This document shows, piece after piece, positions 22,107 through 26,613 of a stretch of DNA of 26,613 nucleotides (position 1 is the first letter of the stretch; each line of letters opens with the position of its first letter). The notes beneath the pieces are model-generated. The model was not told the DNA's origin. It did no database searches and was given only the letters and a program-made list of their open reading frames with translations. The stretch covers positions 1 through 26,613 of IMG/VR virus record IMGVR_UViG_3300025674_000317; one strand, written 5' to 3'. Made by a program: the position numbers and the translations under genes. The stretch is from a virus.

Positions 22107-22127
22107 AGTTAAAGTATCACTTTAAGT
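22107..22127. promoter_or_regulatory. palindromic operator-like site, copy 2
   Basis: The core TTAAAGTATCACTTTAA has 7-bp arms around three bases and differs from copy 1 at one position over 21 bases. A shared TACCGCCTC also occurs upstream of both copies. It lies 15 bases before a TTTG-N19-TAATATTTG sequence (22143-22174), a weaker rightward promoter candidate. Confidence 0.65.
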
Positions 22128-22246
22128 GTAAAATCGTATGGTTTTGATTTACAAGGTTTTATGAGTAATATTTGGTTAGGGGATTATATATATATACGCA
22201 CGGTTCAGAGTTAAAACCAAAGTCGATTCTAAACCCTATCCCCCTC

Positions 22247-22307
22247 TTTACTCTGCAAAGCAGAGTAAAACTTTTGGCTTTTTCTGGATTTACCACCTTT
22301 AGGTGGT
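22247..22307 (+). other. two hairpins, possible leader terminator
   Basis: TTTACTCTGC/GCAGAGTAAA (22247-22269) is a perfect 10-bp stem with an AAA loop, followed by broken T-runs around 22272-22283. ACCACC/GGTGGT (22292-22307) is a second short stem. Together they may cause partial termination of transcripts from the upstream promoters. Confidence 0.45.
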
Positions 22308-22417
22308 GGGGTGGGCTTTAGGGATAGGTATATCAATAACTGGTAAAGACCGAAATACTGGGATTACTAACCAACATTGGGTAAATACCAGCCAGCCACG
22401 AGGCGAAGCCTTGAGAC

Positions 22418-22478
22418 CACTTAGGATATTCAAGTTTCTTTTTCCCCGAAGGGGGAAAATAAACTTAATATCCAAGTG
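22418..22478 (+). other. 26-bp hairpin of control module, copy 1
   Basis: CACTT, GGATATT, AAGTTT and TTTTCCCC pair in order with GGGGAAAA, AAACTT, AATATCC and AAGTG, with small bulges and a GAAG-type loop. The next conserved motif begins 15 bases later. The same arrangement recurs at 25259-25314 with an unrelated stem sequence, so the structure rather than the sequence is preserved. Confidence 0.7.
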
Positions 22479-22493
22479 AGAAAGTAAAAAATT

Positions 22494-22525
22494 TTTGCCG
22501 TACATTGGTTGCCGATGGTTCGACA
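22494..22525 (+). promoter_or_regulatory. TTTGCCGTACATTG control motif, copy 1
   Basis: TTTGCCGTACATTG (22494-22507), then TGGTTCGACA (22516-22525). The copy at 25329-25359 has TTTGCCGTACCTTG and TTGGTCGGCA at nearly the same spacing. The bipartite form with about 21-22 bases between element starts suggests a promoter, perhaps one read by a phage-specific factor. It lies about 40 bases before the first early gene. Confidence 0.55.
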
Positions 22526-22564
22526 GAATGAGCCACAAGTATTAATCTTCTAAAAACTATTACT

Positions 22565-22930
22565 ATGAAGACTACTTATTCCTACTCAGACAAGTTAACT
22601 TACTTCGTTAACAAATCTAAGAACTCTGTATCAGCTAAACAAGCTTGGTACTTCTTTGGTAAAGCTAAGAACTTAGCTAAATGGTATGAACTAACTGACA
22701 AGCAGCTAGAGGCTCACAAAGAGTTCTTGGCTAAGTATGCTAAAAGCATAGAGAACAAGTTTGGTTCAACCACTACTCAGAAGCCTACGGCTTCTGCCCC
22801 TGCTCCTAAACTACCGAAGGTAGTTCAGCCTGCTGTTTCTAAGAATGGTAGAACTAACAATGCTCTTAGAGTTAAGGCTGTAATAGCTAACTTAGAAGCC
22901 TCTATTGAAATCCTTAGAGCTATCAAGTAA
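22565..22930 (+). CDS. early hypothetical protein
   Basis: A 121-residue, basic protein. Residues 1-65 are helical and aromatic (TTYSYSDKLTYFVNKSKNSV, then KQAWYFFGKAKNLAKWYELT). A Pro/Ala/Thr-rich linker (TTTQKPTASAPAPKLPKVV) follows at about 69-88. The C-terminal helix is RVKAVIANLEASIEILRAIK. The two-domain layout with a flexible linker suits a DNA-binding or adaptor protein, though no family is recognised. It is the first gene right of the control region, follows a hairpin/TTTGCCGTAC module, and ends at a strong terminator, so it forms a one-gene transcription unit. Confidence 0.75.
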   Translation: MKTTYSYSDKLTYFVNKSKNSVSAKQAWYFFGKAKNLAKWYELTDKQLEAHKEFLAKYAKSIENKFGSTTTQKPTASAPAPKLPKVVQPAVSKNGRTNNALRVKAVIANLEASIEILRAIK

Positions 22931-22953
22931 ACTTAGCTTGCTAATTCTTACTG

Positions 22954-22982
22954 AGCCTCACCACTTTGTGGTGGGGCTTTTT
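22954..22982 (+). terminator. rho-independent terminator
   Basis: AGCCTCACCAC pairs with GTGGTGGGGCT over 11 positions, one a U-G pair, with a TTT loop, followed by a run of five T (22978-22982). It ends the 121-residue gene and is followed at once by the first copy of the 24-bp repeat. Confidence 0.85.
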
Positions 22983-22989
22983 GTCGTTG

Positions 22990-23013
22990 TAACCAGTCCG
23001 TTTAGGGCTATAA
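22990..23013 (+). promoter_or_regulatory. 24-bp repeated promoter-like element, copy 1
   Basis: Contains CCAGTCCGTTTAGGGC followed by TATAA. An upstream TTG lies 19 bases before TATAATTT, a reasonable promoter spacing. It ends 10 bases before the start codon at 23024. Copy 2 at 23234 differs in one base. Confidence 0.55.
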
Positions 23014-23023
23014 TTTATATTTT

Positions 23024-23188
23024 ATGGAAACTTTAAATAGCTTGGACGCTATTCAAAACAAGGTGGTTAAGATGTTAATTGAATCAAAAGATGAGGCGGT
23101 TAATGATAAACTTGCAGATATCTTAGCAGACTTAAGTGTTGTAATAGCTAAAGAGATGAAAAGAGCTGGTGTAGAGTACATCGGGTAA
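23024..23188 (+). CDS. 54-residue early helical protein
   Basis: ATG 23024 to TAA 23188. The sequence METLNSLDAIQNKVVKMLIE followed by SKDEAVNDKLADILADLSVV is helical and amphipathic, ending in a basic AKEMKRAGVEYIG. Its own promoter-like repeat lies just upstream and its own terminator starts 6 bases downstream, so it is an insulated single-gene unit. This is typical of small early phage proteins that bind host factors, but the target is unknown. Confidence 0.7.
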   Translation: METLNSLDAIQNKVVKMLIESKDEAVNDKLADILADLSVVIAKEMKRAGVEYIG

Positions 23189-23194
23189 AGGCTA

Positions 23195-23225
23195 AGCCTC
23201 TATGATTAAGTTCATAGGGGCTTTT
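23195..23225 (+). terminator. rho-independent terminator
   Basis: AGCCTCTATGA pairs with TCATAGGGGCT over 11 positions with one wobble, around a 6-base loop, followed by TTTT. It closes the 54-residue gene unit. The pattern of a stem starting AGCC and ending GGGGCT recurs in the neighbouring terminators. Confidence 0.85.
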
Positions 23226-23233
23226 GCTGTATA

Positions 23234-23257
23234 TAACCAGTCCATTTAGGGCTATAA
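23234..23257 (+). promoter_or_regulatory. 24-bp repeated promoter-like element, copy 2
   Basis: Contains CCAGTCCATTTAGGGC followed by TATAA, one base different from copy 1. It starts 8 bases after the terminator T-run and ends 12 bases before the start at 23270, the same arrangement as copy 1. Confidence 0.55.
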
Positions 23258-23269
23258 ATTTAATTAACT

Positions 23270-23356
23270 ATGGAAGCGGTATTGTTTCTCGGAATGCTAG
23301 TGTTAGCCAACTTAGGGTTGCTAACTATTATTAACACTCAAAAACAAGAAAAGTAA
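23270..23356 (+). CDS. 28-residue membrane peptide
   Basis: ATG 23270 to TAA 23356. Residues 2-22 are one hydrophobic helix (EAVLFLGMLVLANLGLLTII) and the tail is NTQKQEK. It has a repeat promoter just upstream, and its stop overlaps the next start (TAATG), so translation is coupled to the coiled-coil gene. It is too short to assign a role. Confidence 0.6.
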   Translation: MEAVLFLGMLVLANLGLLTIINTQKQEK

Positions 23357-23907
23357 TGAGTTATTTGAAGACGATTGAGTTCTTAGTGAAGGAAGTAGCT
23401 AAGGCTAATGAGCAAATTGAAAGCCTAACAAGAAAGGCTGAAGATGACAAGTCTGTAATGGATAGGCTTGGTGATTTTCATGACAAGCATTTTGAAGATG
23501 CTATGTCTGCTAAAGAAGAACTAAAGCAGATGACTATTGAGAAAGACCACTGGAAAGAAGAGGCTTTAGAGTATCGTGATAAAGAGAGTAACTGGTGGGC
23601 TAAAGAGAAAGATTACAAGGCTAAGATTAAAGGTCTAAGTGATGCTGTTGATAGGTTTAGGTCTGACTACTTAAATGAGGCTGACCTTGTTAGTGAACTG
23701 GAAGGTGAGTTGGCTGATGTTAAGTCTAAGGTAGTTGATGCTAACCAGTATAGGATTAAGGTTGTTGGTGAACTGGAAGATAAGCTAAGCCTAACTGAGA
23801 AGCGGTATCAAGATTTGATAAAGCAAAACAAAGAGGTTGATGCTATTAATAGTGATATAATCAGAGACCTGCAATTAGAAATTAACCACCTAAAAAACAA
23901 TAAGTAG
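23356..23907 (+). CDS. long coiled-coil early protein
   Basis: A 183-residue, highly charged protein. Almost the whole length is predicted coiled coil, with heptad-like runs such as FLVKEVAKANEQIESLTRKA, DYKAKIKGLSDAVDRFRSDY and ADLVSELEGELADVKSKVVD, ending LQLEINHLKNNK. A short tryptophan patch (ESNWWAKEK) interrupts it around residue 79. There is no enzymatic motif. It is coupled to the membrane peptide upstream (TAATG) and separated by one base from the next gene. A tether or scaffold partnered with the membrane peptide is possible. Confidence 0.75.
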   Translation: MSYLKTIEFLVKEVAKANEQIESLTRKAEDDKSVMDRLGDFHDKHFEDAMSAKEELKQMTIEKDHWKEEALEYRDKESNWWAKEKDYKAKIKGLSDAVDRFRSDYLNEADLVSELEGELADVKSKVVDANQYRIKVVGELEDKLSLTEKRYQDLIKQNKEVDAINSDIIRDLQLEINHLKNNK

Positions 23908-23908
23908 T

Positions 23909-24199
23909 ATGAGTGTAATGAATAAAAATACAGCTGATGGTCTTTACATCAGAGAGATTGAGTTAGACTTTCTTCACAACATTAGGTTGTTGAGAAGTAA
24001 GGTAGCTCAGTGGGTTCAATATCAAGGTTGTGAAGACAATCAATTTGGCGGTGTTGAGTTTATATTTAAAAGCTCTCAGCATAGTATATACTTCAAGGTT
24101 AAGTATAGAGGTGAGCATAATGCTGACTACTTTAATGGCTACTACACTGAGATATACAGCCACTTTAGAGCCTTAAAGTACGAGGAATTAGAATTGTAA
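23909..24199 (+). CDS. early hypothetical protein
   Basis: A 96-residue protein with alternating strands and helices: GLYIREIELDFLHNIRLLRS, VQYQGCEDNQFGGVEFIF, SSQHSIYFKVKYRGEHNADY and FNGYYTEIYSHFRALKYEEL. It resembles a compact alpha/beta domain without a recognisable active site. It follows the coiled-coil gene by one base and precedes the next gene by 18 bases, so it belongs to the same early operon. Family not recognised. Confidence 0.7.
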   Translation: MSVMNKNTADGLYIREIELDFLHNIRLLRSKVAQWVQYQGCEDNQFGGVEFIFKSSQHSIYFKVKYRGEHNADYFNGYYTEIYSHFRALKYEELEL

Positions 24200-24217
24200 T
24201 CAATTAATTAAATAACT

Positions 24218-24502
24218 ATGAGTAAAAGAAAGATTAACGGAATGACTGGTGTGCCTTTTAGTAAAGGGTACATTGCTGACTGGTCTAAGATTATCAACTC
24301 TCAGTGTCGTGAAGATGCTGAGAAAGATAACAAGGCTAAGCACAAGATTGTGGTTGAAGACCATAAGAACTATGGTGTAGTGTATACTATACCAGTAGAT
24401 GAGAAGCCTAAGTCTAAGAAGGCTAAGGCGATTAACCCTGCTGTAAAGGAAGGGTTTGCTAAGGATATGGATAAACTATTTGATAACCTATTAGACTGGT
24501 AA
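24218..24502 (+). CDS. lysine-rich early hypothetical protein
   Basis: A 94-residue basic protein. It begins MSKRKINGMTGVPFSKGYI, then NSQCREDAEKDNKAKHKIVV, then a KPKSKKAKAI stretch, and ends DMDKLFDNLLDW. The basic middle and acidic, aromatic C-terminal tail resemble small nucleic-acid-associated phage proteins. The acidic-aromatic end (DNLLDW) is like partner-binding tails of single-strand DNA-binding proteins, which is only suggestive. One base separates it from the next gene. Confidence 0.7.
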   Translation: MSKRKINGMTGVPFSKGYIADWSKIINSQCREDAEKDNKAKHKIVVEDHKNYGVVYTIPVDEKPKSKKAKAINPAVKEGFAKDMDKLFDNLLDW

Positions 24503-24503
24503 T

Positions 24504-24767
24504 ATGACTGGATTTGAAAGAGACAAGAGTGTAATGTTTACTTACGCTGACAAGAATGGTTCACGCCCTATGAGTAGAGCGTATTGGAACTTAGTAATTA
24601 GTATAAGAGATGTAGGTCTCTTTACTAAGGGTATTAAACCTTATAGAGGTTGGAAATTTGGCGTTGTCAAAGAATACTTTGGTGTTAAGGGCAGGAAGGA
24701 TAAGGTGTATGAGCAACTTATTCAGATGCTTGATGAGTATAAACTAGAATTAATAAATAATAAATAG
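24504..24767 (+). CDS. early hypothetical protein
   Basis: An 87-residue protein: FERDKSVMFTYADKNGSRPM, then YWNLVISIRDVGLFTKGIKP, then WKFGVVKEYFGVKGRKDKVY and a C-terminal helix. The SRAYWNLVISIRD and FGVKGRKDKVYEQL segments suggest a small basic winged-helix-like or alpha/beta fold. I cannot assign a family. It is packed between neighbours with gaps of one and four bases. Confidence 0.7.
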   Translation: MTGFERDKSVMFTYADKNGSRPMSRAYWNLVISIRDVGLFTKGIKPYRGWKFGVVKEYFGVKGRKDKVYEQLIQMLDEYKLELINNK

Positions 24768-24771
24768 AGTT

Positions 24772-25248
24772 ATGGGATTAGATATGTATCTAACTAAACG
24801 TACTTATGTACAGAACTGGGACTATATGAAAGAGTCCGAGAAGAATTATGTAACTGTTAAAGGTGCTGATGCAAAGCATATTAAGGGTGAAAGGGTTCAG
24901 TATATTACTGAGCAACTAATGTATTGGCGGAAGGCTAATCAAATACACCAATGGTTTGTAAAGAATGTACAAGGCGGTGAAGATGATGGTGATGAATATA
25001 CAGTTAGCTTACCAGAACTTAAGCAACTAATGGATGTCTGCTATGAGGTTATGACTGACAATAGTAAGGCTGAAGAGCTACTACCTACCAGCAGAGGCTT
25101 CTTCTTTGGTGGCTATGACTATGATGAGTTCTACTTTACTCAAGTAACTAATACCTATAAGATACTTAAAGAGTTGGTAGAAGAGTTAGAAGAATATACT
25201 ACACCACTAAACAATAGAGCTTGGATACAATACCGAGCGAGCTGGTAG
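24772..25248 (+). CDS. conserved phage protein of the MGLDMYL type
   Basis: A 158-residue protein beginning MGLDMYLTKRTY, followed by QLMYWRKANQIHQWFVKNVQ, then YTVSLPELKQLMDVCYEVM. After that come LLPTSRGFFFGGYDYDEFY and a helix (TNTYKILKELVEELEEY). The set MGLDMYL / YWRKAN.IH.WFV / LPT.GFFFG..YDE.Y is one I recognise from many unrelated phages and some bacteria, with no function known to me. Conservation of aromatic, His and Asp residues in the central part suggests an enzymatic or ligand site. It ends the first early operon, with a long hairpin just downstream. Confidence 0.8.
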   Translation: MGLDMYLTKRTYVQNWDYMKESEKNYVTVKGADAKHIKGERVQYITEQLMYWRKANQIHQWFVKNVQGGEDDGDEYTVSLPELKQLMDVCYEVMTDNSKAEELLPTSRGFFFGGYDYDEFYFTQVTNTYKILKELVEELEEYTTPLNNRAWIQYRASW

Positions 25249-25258
25249 AAACTGAATC

Positions 25259-25314
25259 TACATTGAGGTAAATTTTCATTTGTGCTTCGCACAAATAAAA
25301 TTTACTTCAATGTA
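25259..25314 (+). other. 26-bp hairpin of control module, copy 2
   Basis: TACATTGA, GGTAAATTTT and ATTTGTGC pair with GCACAAAT, AAAATTTACT and TCAATGTA, with a single bulged C, one G-U pair and a TTC loop. It begins 11 bases after the previous stop and may also terminate that operon, though no T-run follows. The TTTGCCGTAC motif begins 15 bases later, as in copy 1. Confidence 0.7.
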
Positions 25315-25328
25315 AAAAGCGAAGAAAG

Positions 25329-25359
25329 TTTGCCGTACCTTGAATGGAGTTGGTCGGCA
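25329..25359 (+). promoter_or_regulatory. TTTGCCGTACCTTG control motif, copy 2
   Basis: TTTGCCGTACCTTG (25329-25342) and TTGGTCGGCA (25350-25359) repeat the elements at 22494-22525. The leader to the DUF932 start is about 50 bases and ends AAAACTACTATTATG, closely matching AAAACTATTACTATG before the gene at 22565. Confidence 0.55.
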
Positions 25360-25411
25360 ATCGCCCCACAACAAATCAAATAATATTTATTAACCCTGTA
25401 AAACTACTATT

Positions 25412-26287
25412 ATGACAAAGCAGGAAAAAGTCTTTCAAGTATTGGAAGCAACTGGATTGAATTGGACTGTTAACAAGAAAGAACTTGTATCAGTTGATGG
25501 TTTAACTACTGAGTCTTACGGCATGTTCCGTAATGATAATGACAAATGGTTAGGTACTGTTGGTAATCGTTATGAGCCTTATCAGAATCATAACCTTGTA
25601 TCTAACATGGTTGACATTACTAATGAGGTAGGTCTTGATATTAATAGAGGCGGTACTCTTGGTGATGGTAAGAAGGTTTACTTACAAGCTAAGTTACCAG
25701 AGGATGTTGTAGGTAATAGCGGTATTAAGCGTTGGCTTACTACTACTAACAGCCATGATGGTACTAGTGCTATTACATTAGGCTACTCTAATATGGTGAT
25801 TGCTTGTAGTAATACATTCCATGCTGCTAGTAAAGGTTCTAATAGATACCGACATACTATCAATGCTGACTCTAATATCCAAGACAATGTCAAGCAAATC
25901 AAGATGACCTTAGCTAATGAGATGCGTTTGATTGAGACATTCAAAGCTATGCAAGCTACTGACATTAGAGATGAGGCGGTGGATAAGACGGTGAGAGCTA
26001 TGTTTAGTATTGGTCTTGATGCTAATCAAGATGACATCAGTACTAGGAAGCGTAACCAAGTGGAGACCTTTAGTAACAACCTAGTCACTGAGATTAATAC
26101 TCATGGTAAGACTATGTGGTCTCTGTTCAATGCGGTAACTCGTTACACTAATCATGAGCAGAACTTCCAGACTGAAGATGCTAAGAATAACTACCTCATG
26201 AATGGTGGTGGGTTCAAGCTAAGTAACACCGCTTACAATGAGATTATGAAGTTCGTTGATGCGAACACTGAAGGTATCTTATCTTAA
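25412..26287 (+). CDS. DUF932 phage/plasmid-like protein
   Basis: A 291-residue protein. The N-terminal part holds WTVNKKELVSVDGLTTESYG, then GTVGNRYEPYQNHNLVSNM, typical of DUF932 (TIGR03299 phage/plasmid-like) where V...Y...QN.E/L positions are conserved. The central part has KVYLQAKLPEDV, WLTTTNSHDGTSAITLGY and VIACSNTF, matching the DGS.A....RVVC.NT block of the family. The C-terminal third is helical, including a WSLFNAVTRYTNHE block. The molecular function is unknown to me; it is common in early regions of phages and on plasmids. It is a single-gene unit with a control module upstream and a terminator 26 bases after its stop. Confidence 0.82.
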   Translation: MTKQEKVFQVLEATGLNWTVNKKELVSVDGLTTESYGMFRNDNDKWLGTVGNRYEPYQNHNLVSNMVDITNEVGLDINRGGTLGDGKKVYLQAKLPEDVVGNSGIKRWLTTTNSHDGTSAITLGYSNMVIACSNTFHAASKGSNRYRHTINADSNIQDNVKQIKMTLANEMRLIETFKAMQATDIRDEAVDKTVRAMFSIGLDANQDDISTRKRNQVETFSNNLVTEINTHGKTMWSLFNAVTRYTNHEQNFQTEDAKNNYLMNGGGFKLSNTAYNEIMKFVDANTEGILS

Positions 26288-26313
26288 TTATTAACTTAAA
26301 TATTTATCAACCC

Positions 26314-26343
26314 TGCCCTGCCTCTTATGAGGTGGGGCTTTTT
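26314..26343 (+). terminator. rho-independent terminator after DUF932
   Basis: GCCCTGCCTC pairs with GAGGTGGGGC over 10 positions, two of them wobbles, with a TTAT loop and six T residues. The next gene begins only 14 bases later, too close for an ordinary promoter downstream, so that gene may depend on read-through. Confidence 0.85.
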
Positions 26344-26357
26344 AATTCAATTAAATT

Positions 26358-26613
26358 ATGAAAACAAAAACAAACATCATGGACAAAATCAAAAGTGCAA
26401 TCCTAAAATGGTTAGGCTTAGACTATGTAGTTAACAAGCTAGACAATGTATCCCACGACCTATACAACAAAGACTGGTCTAATGACATAATGCCTTGTAT
26501 AGATTACAGAGAACTATCTCGTGAGTTAGATTACGGTAGTATTCCTATTAGTGCTAGAGATATAGCTAATGAGTTTGATACTGATGACATTGCTCGTGAG
26601 GTAGACTATTACT
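26358..26613 (+). CDS. early hypothetical protein, 3' end outside window
   Basis: The ATG at 26358 opens a frame that runs to the window edge, with 85 residues visible. An in-frame ATG at 26379 (MDKIKSAILKWLGLDYVV) is an alternative start and would give a longer leader after the terminator. Later parts are acidic, with repeated short motifs: ISARDIANEFD and DDIAREVDYY, and RELSRELDYG before them. The recurring [RA]-D/E-[IL]-[SA]-x-E-[LVF]-D unit suggests a small helical repeat. No family is recognised. Confidence 0.65.
   Translation, partial: MKTKTNIMDKIKSAILKWLGLDYVVNKLDNVSHDLYNKDWSNDIMPCIDYRELSRELDYGSIPISARDIANEFDTDDIAREVDYY

Larger units (their letters stand above)
21839..22564. promoter_or_regulatory. 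divergent non-coding control region
   Basis: About 725 bases with no convincing gene, separating leftward late and rightward early transcription. It holds two palindromes, a rightward promoter, several hairpins and the first hairpin-plus-motif module, listed separately. It also contains an alternating AT run near 22184-22196 and an 8-bp long-range inverted repeat (CCTATCCC near 22235-22242 and GGGATAGG at 22321-22328). Either could belong to an origin of replication, which I cannot confirm. Confidence 0.7.

Noticed and set aside
22299-22538. 79-codon minus-strand ORF in the control region
   Set aside because: It covers the 26-bp hairpin and the TTTGCCGTAC module, has protein composition unlike its neighbours and no promoter box, so it is a chance frame.
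21839-22564. tRNA or CRISPR array in the long non-coding region
   Set aside because: The hairpins do not form a cloverleaf with conserved T-loop bases, and there is no regularly spaced repeat series.

Overview
The window is part of the genome of a tailed bacteriophage. It carries a large terminase, a portal, adhesin-like virion proteins and a lysis cassette, and shows no ribosomal RNA, tRNA, CRISPR array or transposase. The host is most likely a member of Bacteroidota, probably a marine or aquatic flavobacterium. Several genes have a TAnnTTTG box just upstream, which is the Bacteroidota -7 promoter element. Start codons lack Shine-Dalgarno sequences and the DNA is AT-rich. The long portal with a glutamine-rich tail and the roughly 700-residue terminase resemble those of crAss-like and Cellulophaga phages, but that assignment is inference. 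No major capsid gene is recognised here.

Layout. (1) 1-3880, minus strand: an accessory operon with tightly overlapping stop and start codons. It holds a DUF6321-type basic protein, an HNH endonuclease, a 53-residue membrane protein, a PAS-domain histidine kinase, a stand-alone response-regulator receiver, two more membrane proteins, a 33-residue peptide and a partial DUF5872 protein. A rho-independent terminator at 3894-3922 and a TATCTTTG box separate it from the structural genes. (2) 3938-16632, minus strand: terminase, portal, a small virion-type protein, an arabinofuranosidase-B/LamG-like protein, three paralogous multi-domain adhesins and three small tail-type proteins. (3) 16637-16948: two tiny divergent lipoproteins that share an unusual Cys/His/Tyr pattern. 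(4) 16973-19944: a helical protein, a GroES-like protein, small unknowns, a jelly-roll virion protein and one plus-strand winged-helix regulator. (5) 19944-21813, minus strand: two very basic proteins preceded by the lysis cassette (holin candidate, DUF5675 lysin candidate, unimolecular spanin).

(6) 21814-22564 is a divergent control region. It has promoters in both directions, two copies of a 17-bp perfect palindrome that look like operators, and several RNA hairpins. (7) 22565-26613, plus strand: probable early genes, mostly small unknowns, plus a DUF932 protein. They are arranged as cassettes separated by strong terminators. Two cassettes carry a 24-bp repeated promoter-like element, and two others carry a conserved module of a 26-bp hairpin followed by TTTGCCGTACNTTG.

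Likely logic: repressor or activator binding at the twin palindromes switches between rightward early transcription and leftward late transcription. Late transcription makes lysis proteins, packaging machinery and adhesins, and finally the signalling operon. The least explained items are the phage-borne histidine kinase/receiver operon with its membrane partners, the divergent mini-lipoprotein pair, the HNH gene whose end repeats the end of its neighbour, and the hairpin-plus-motif control modules.
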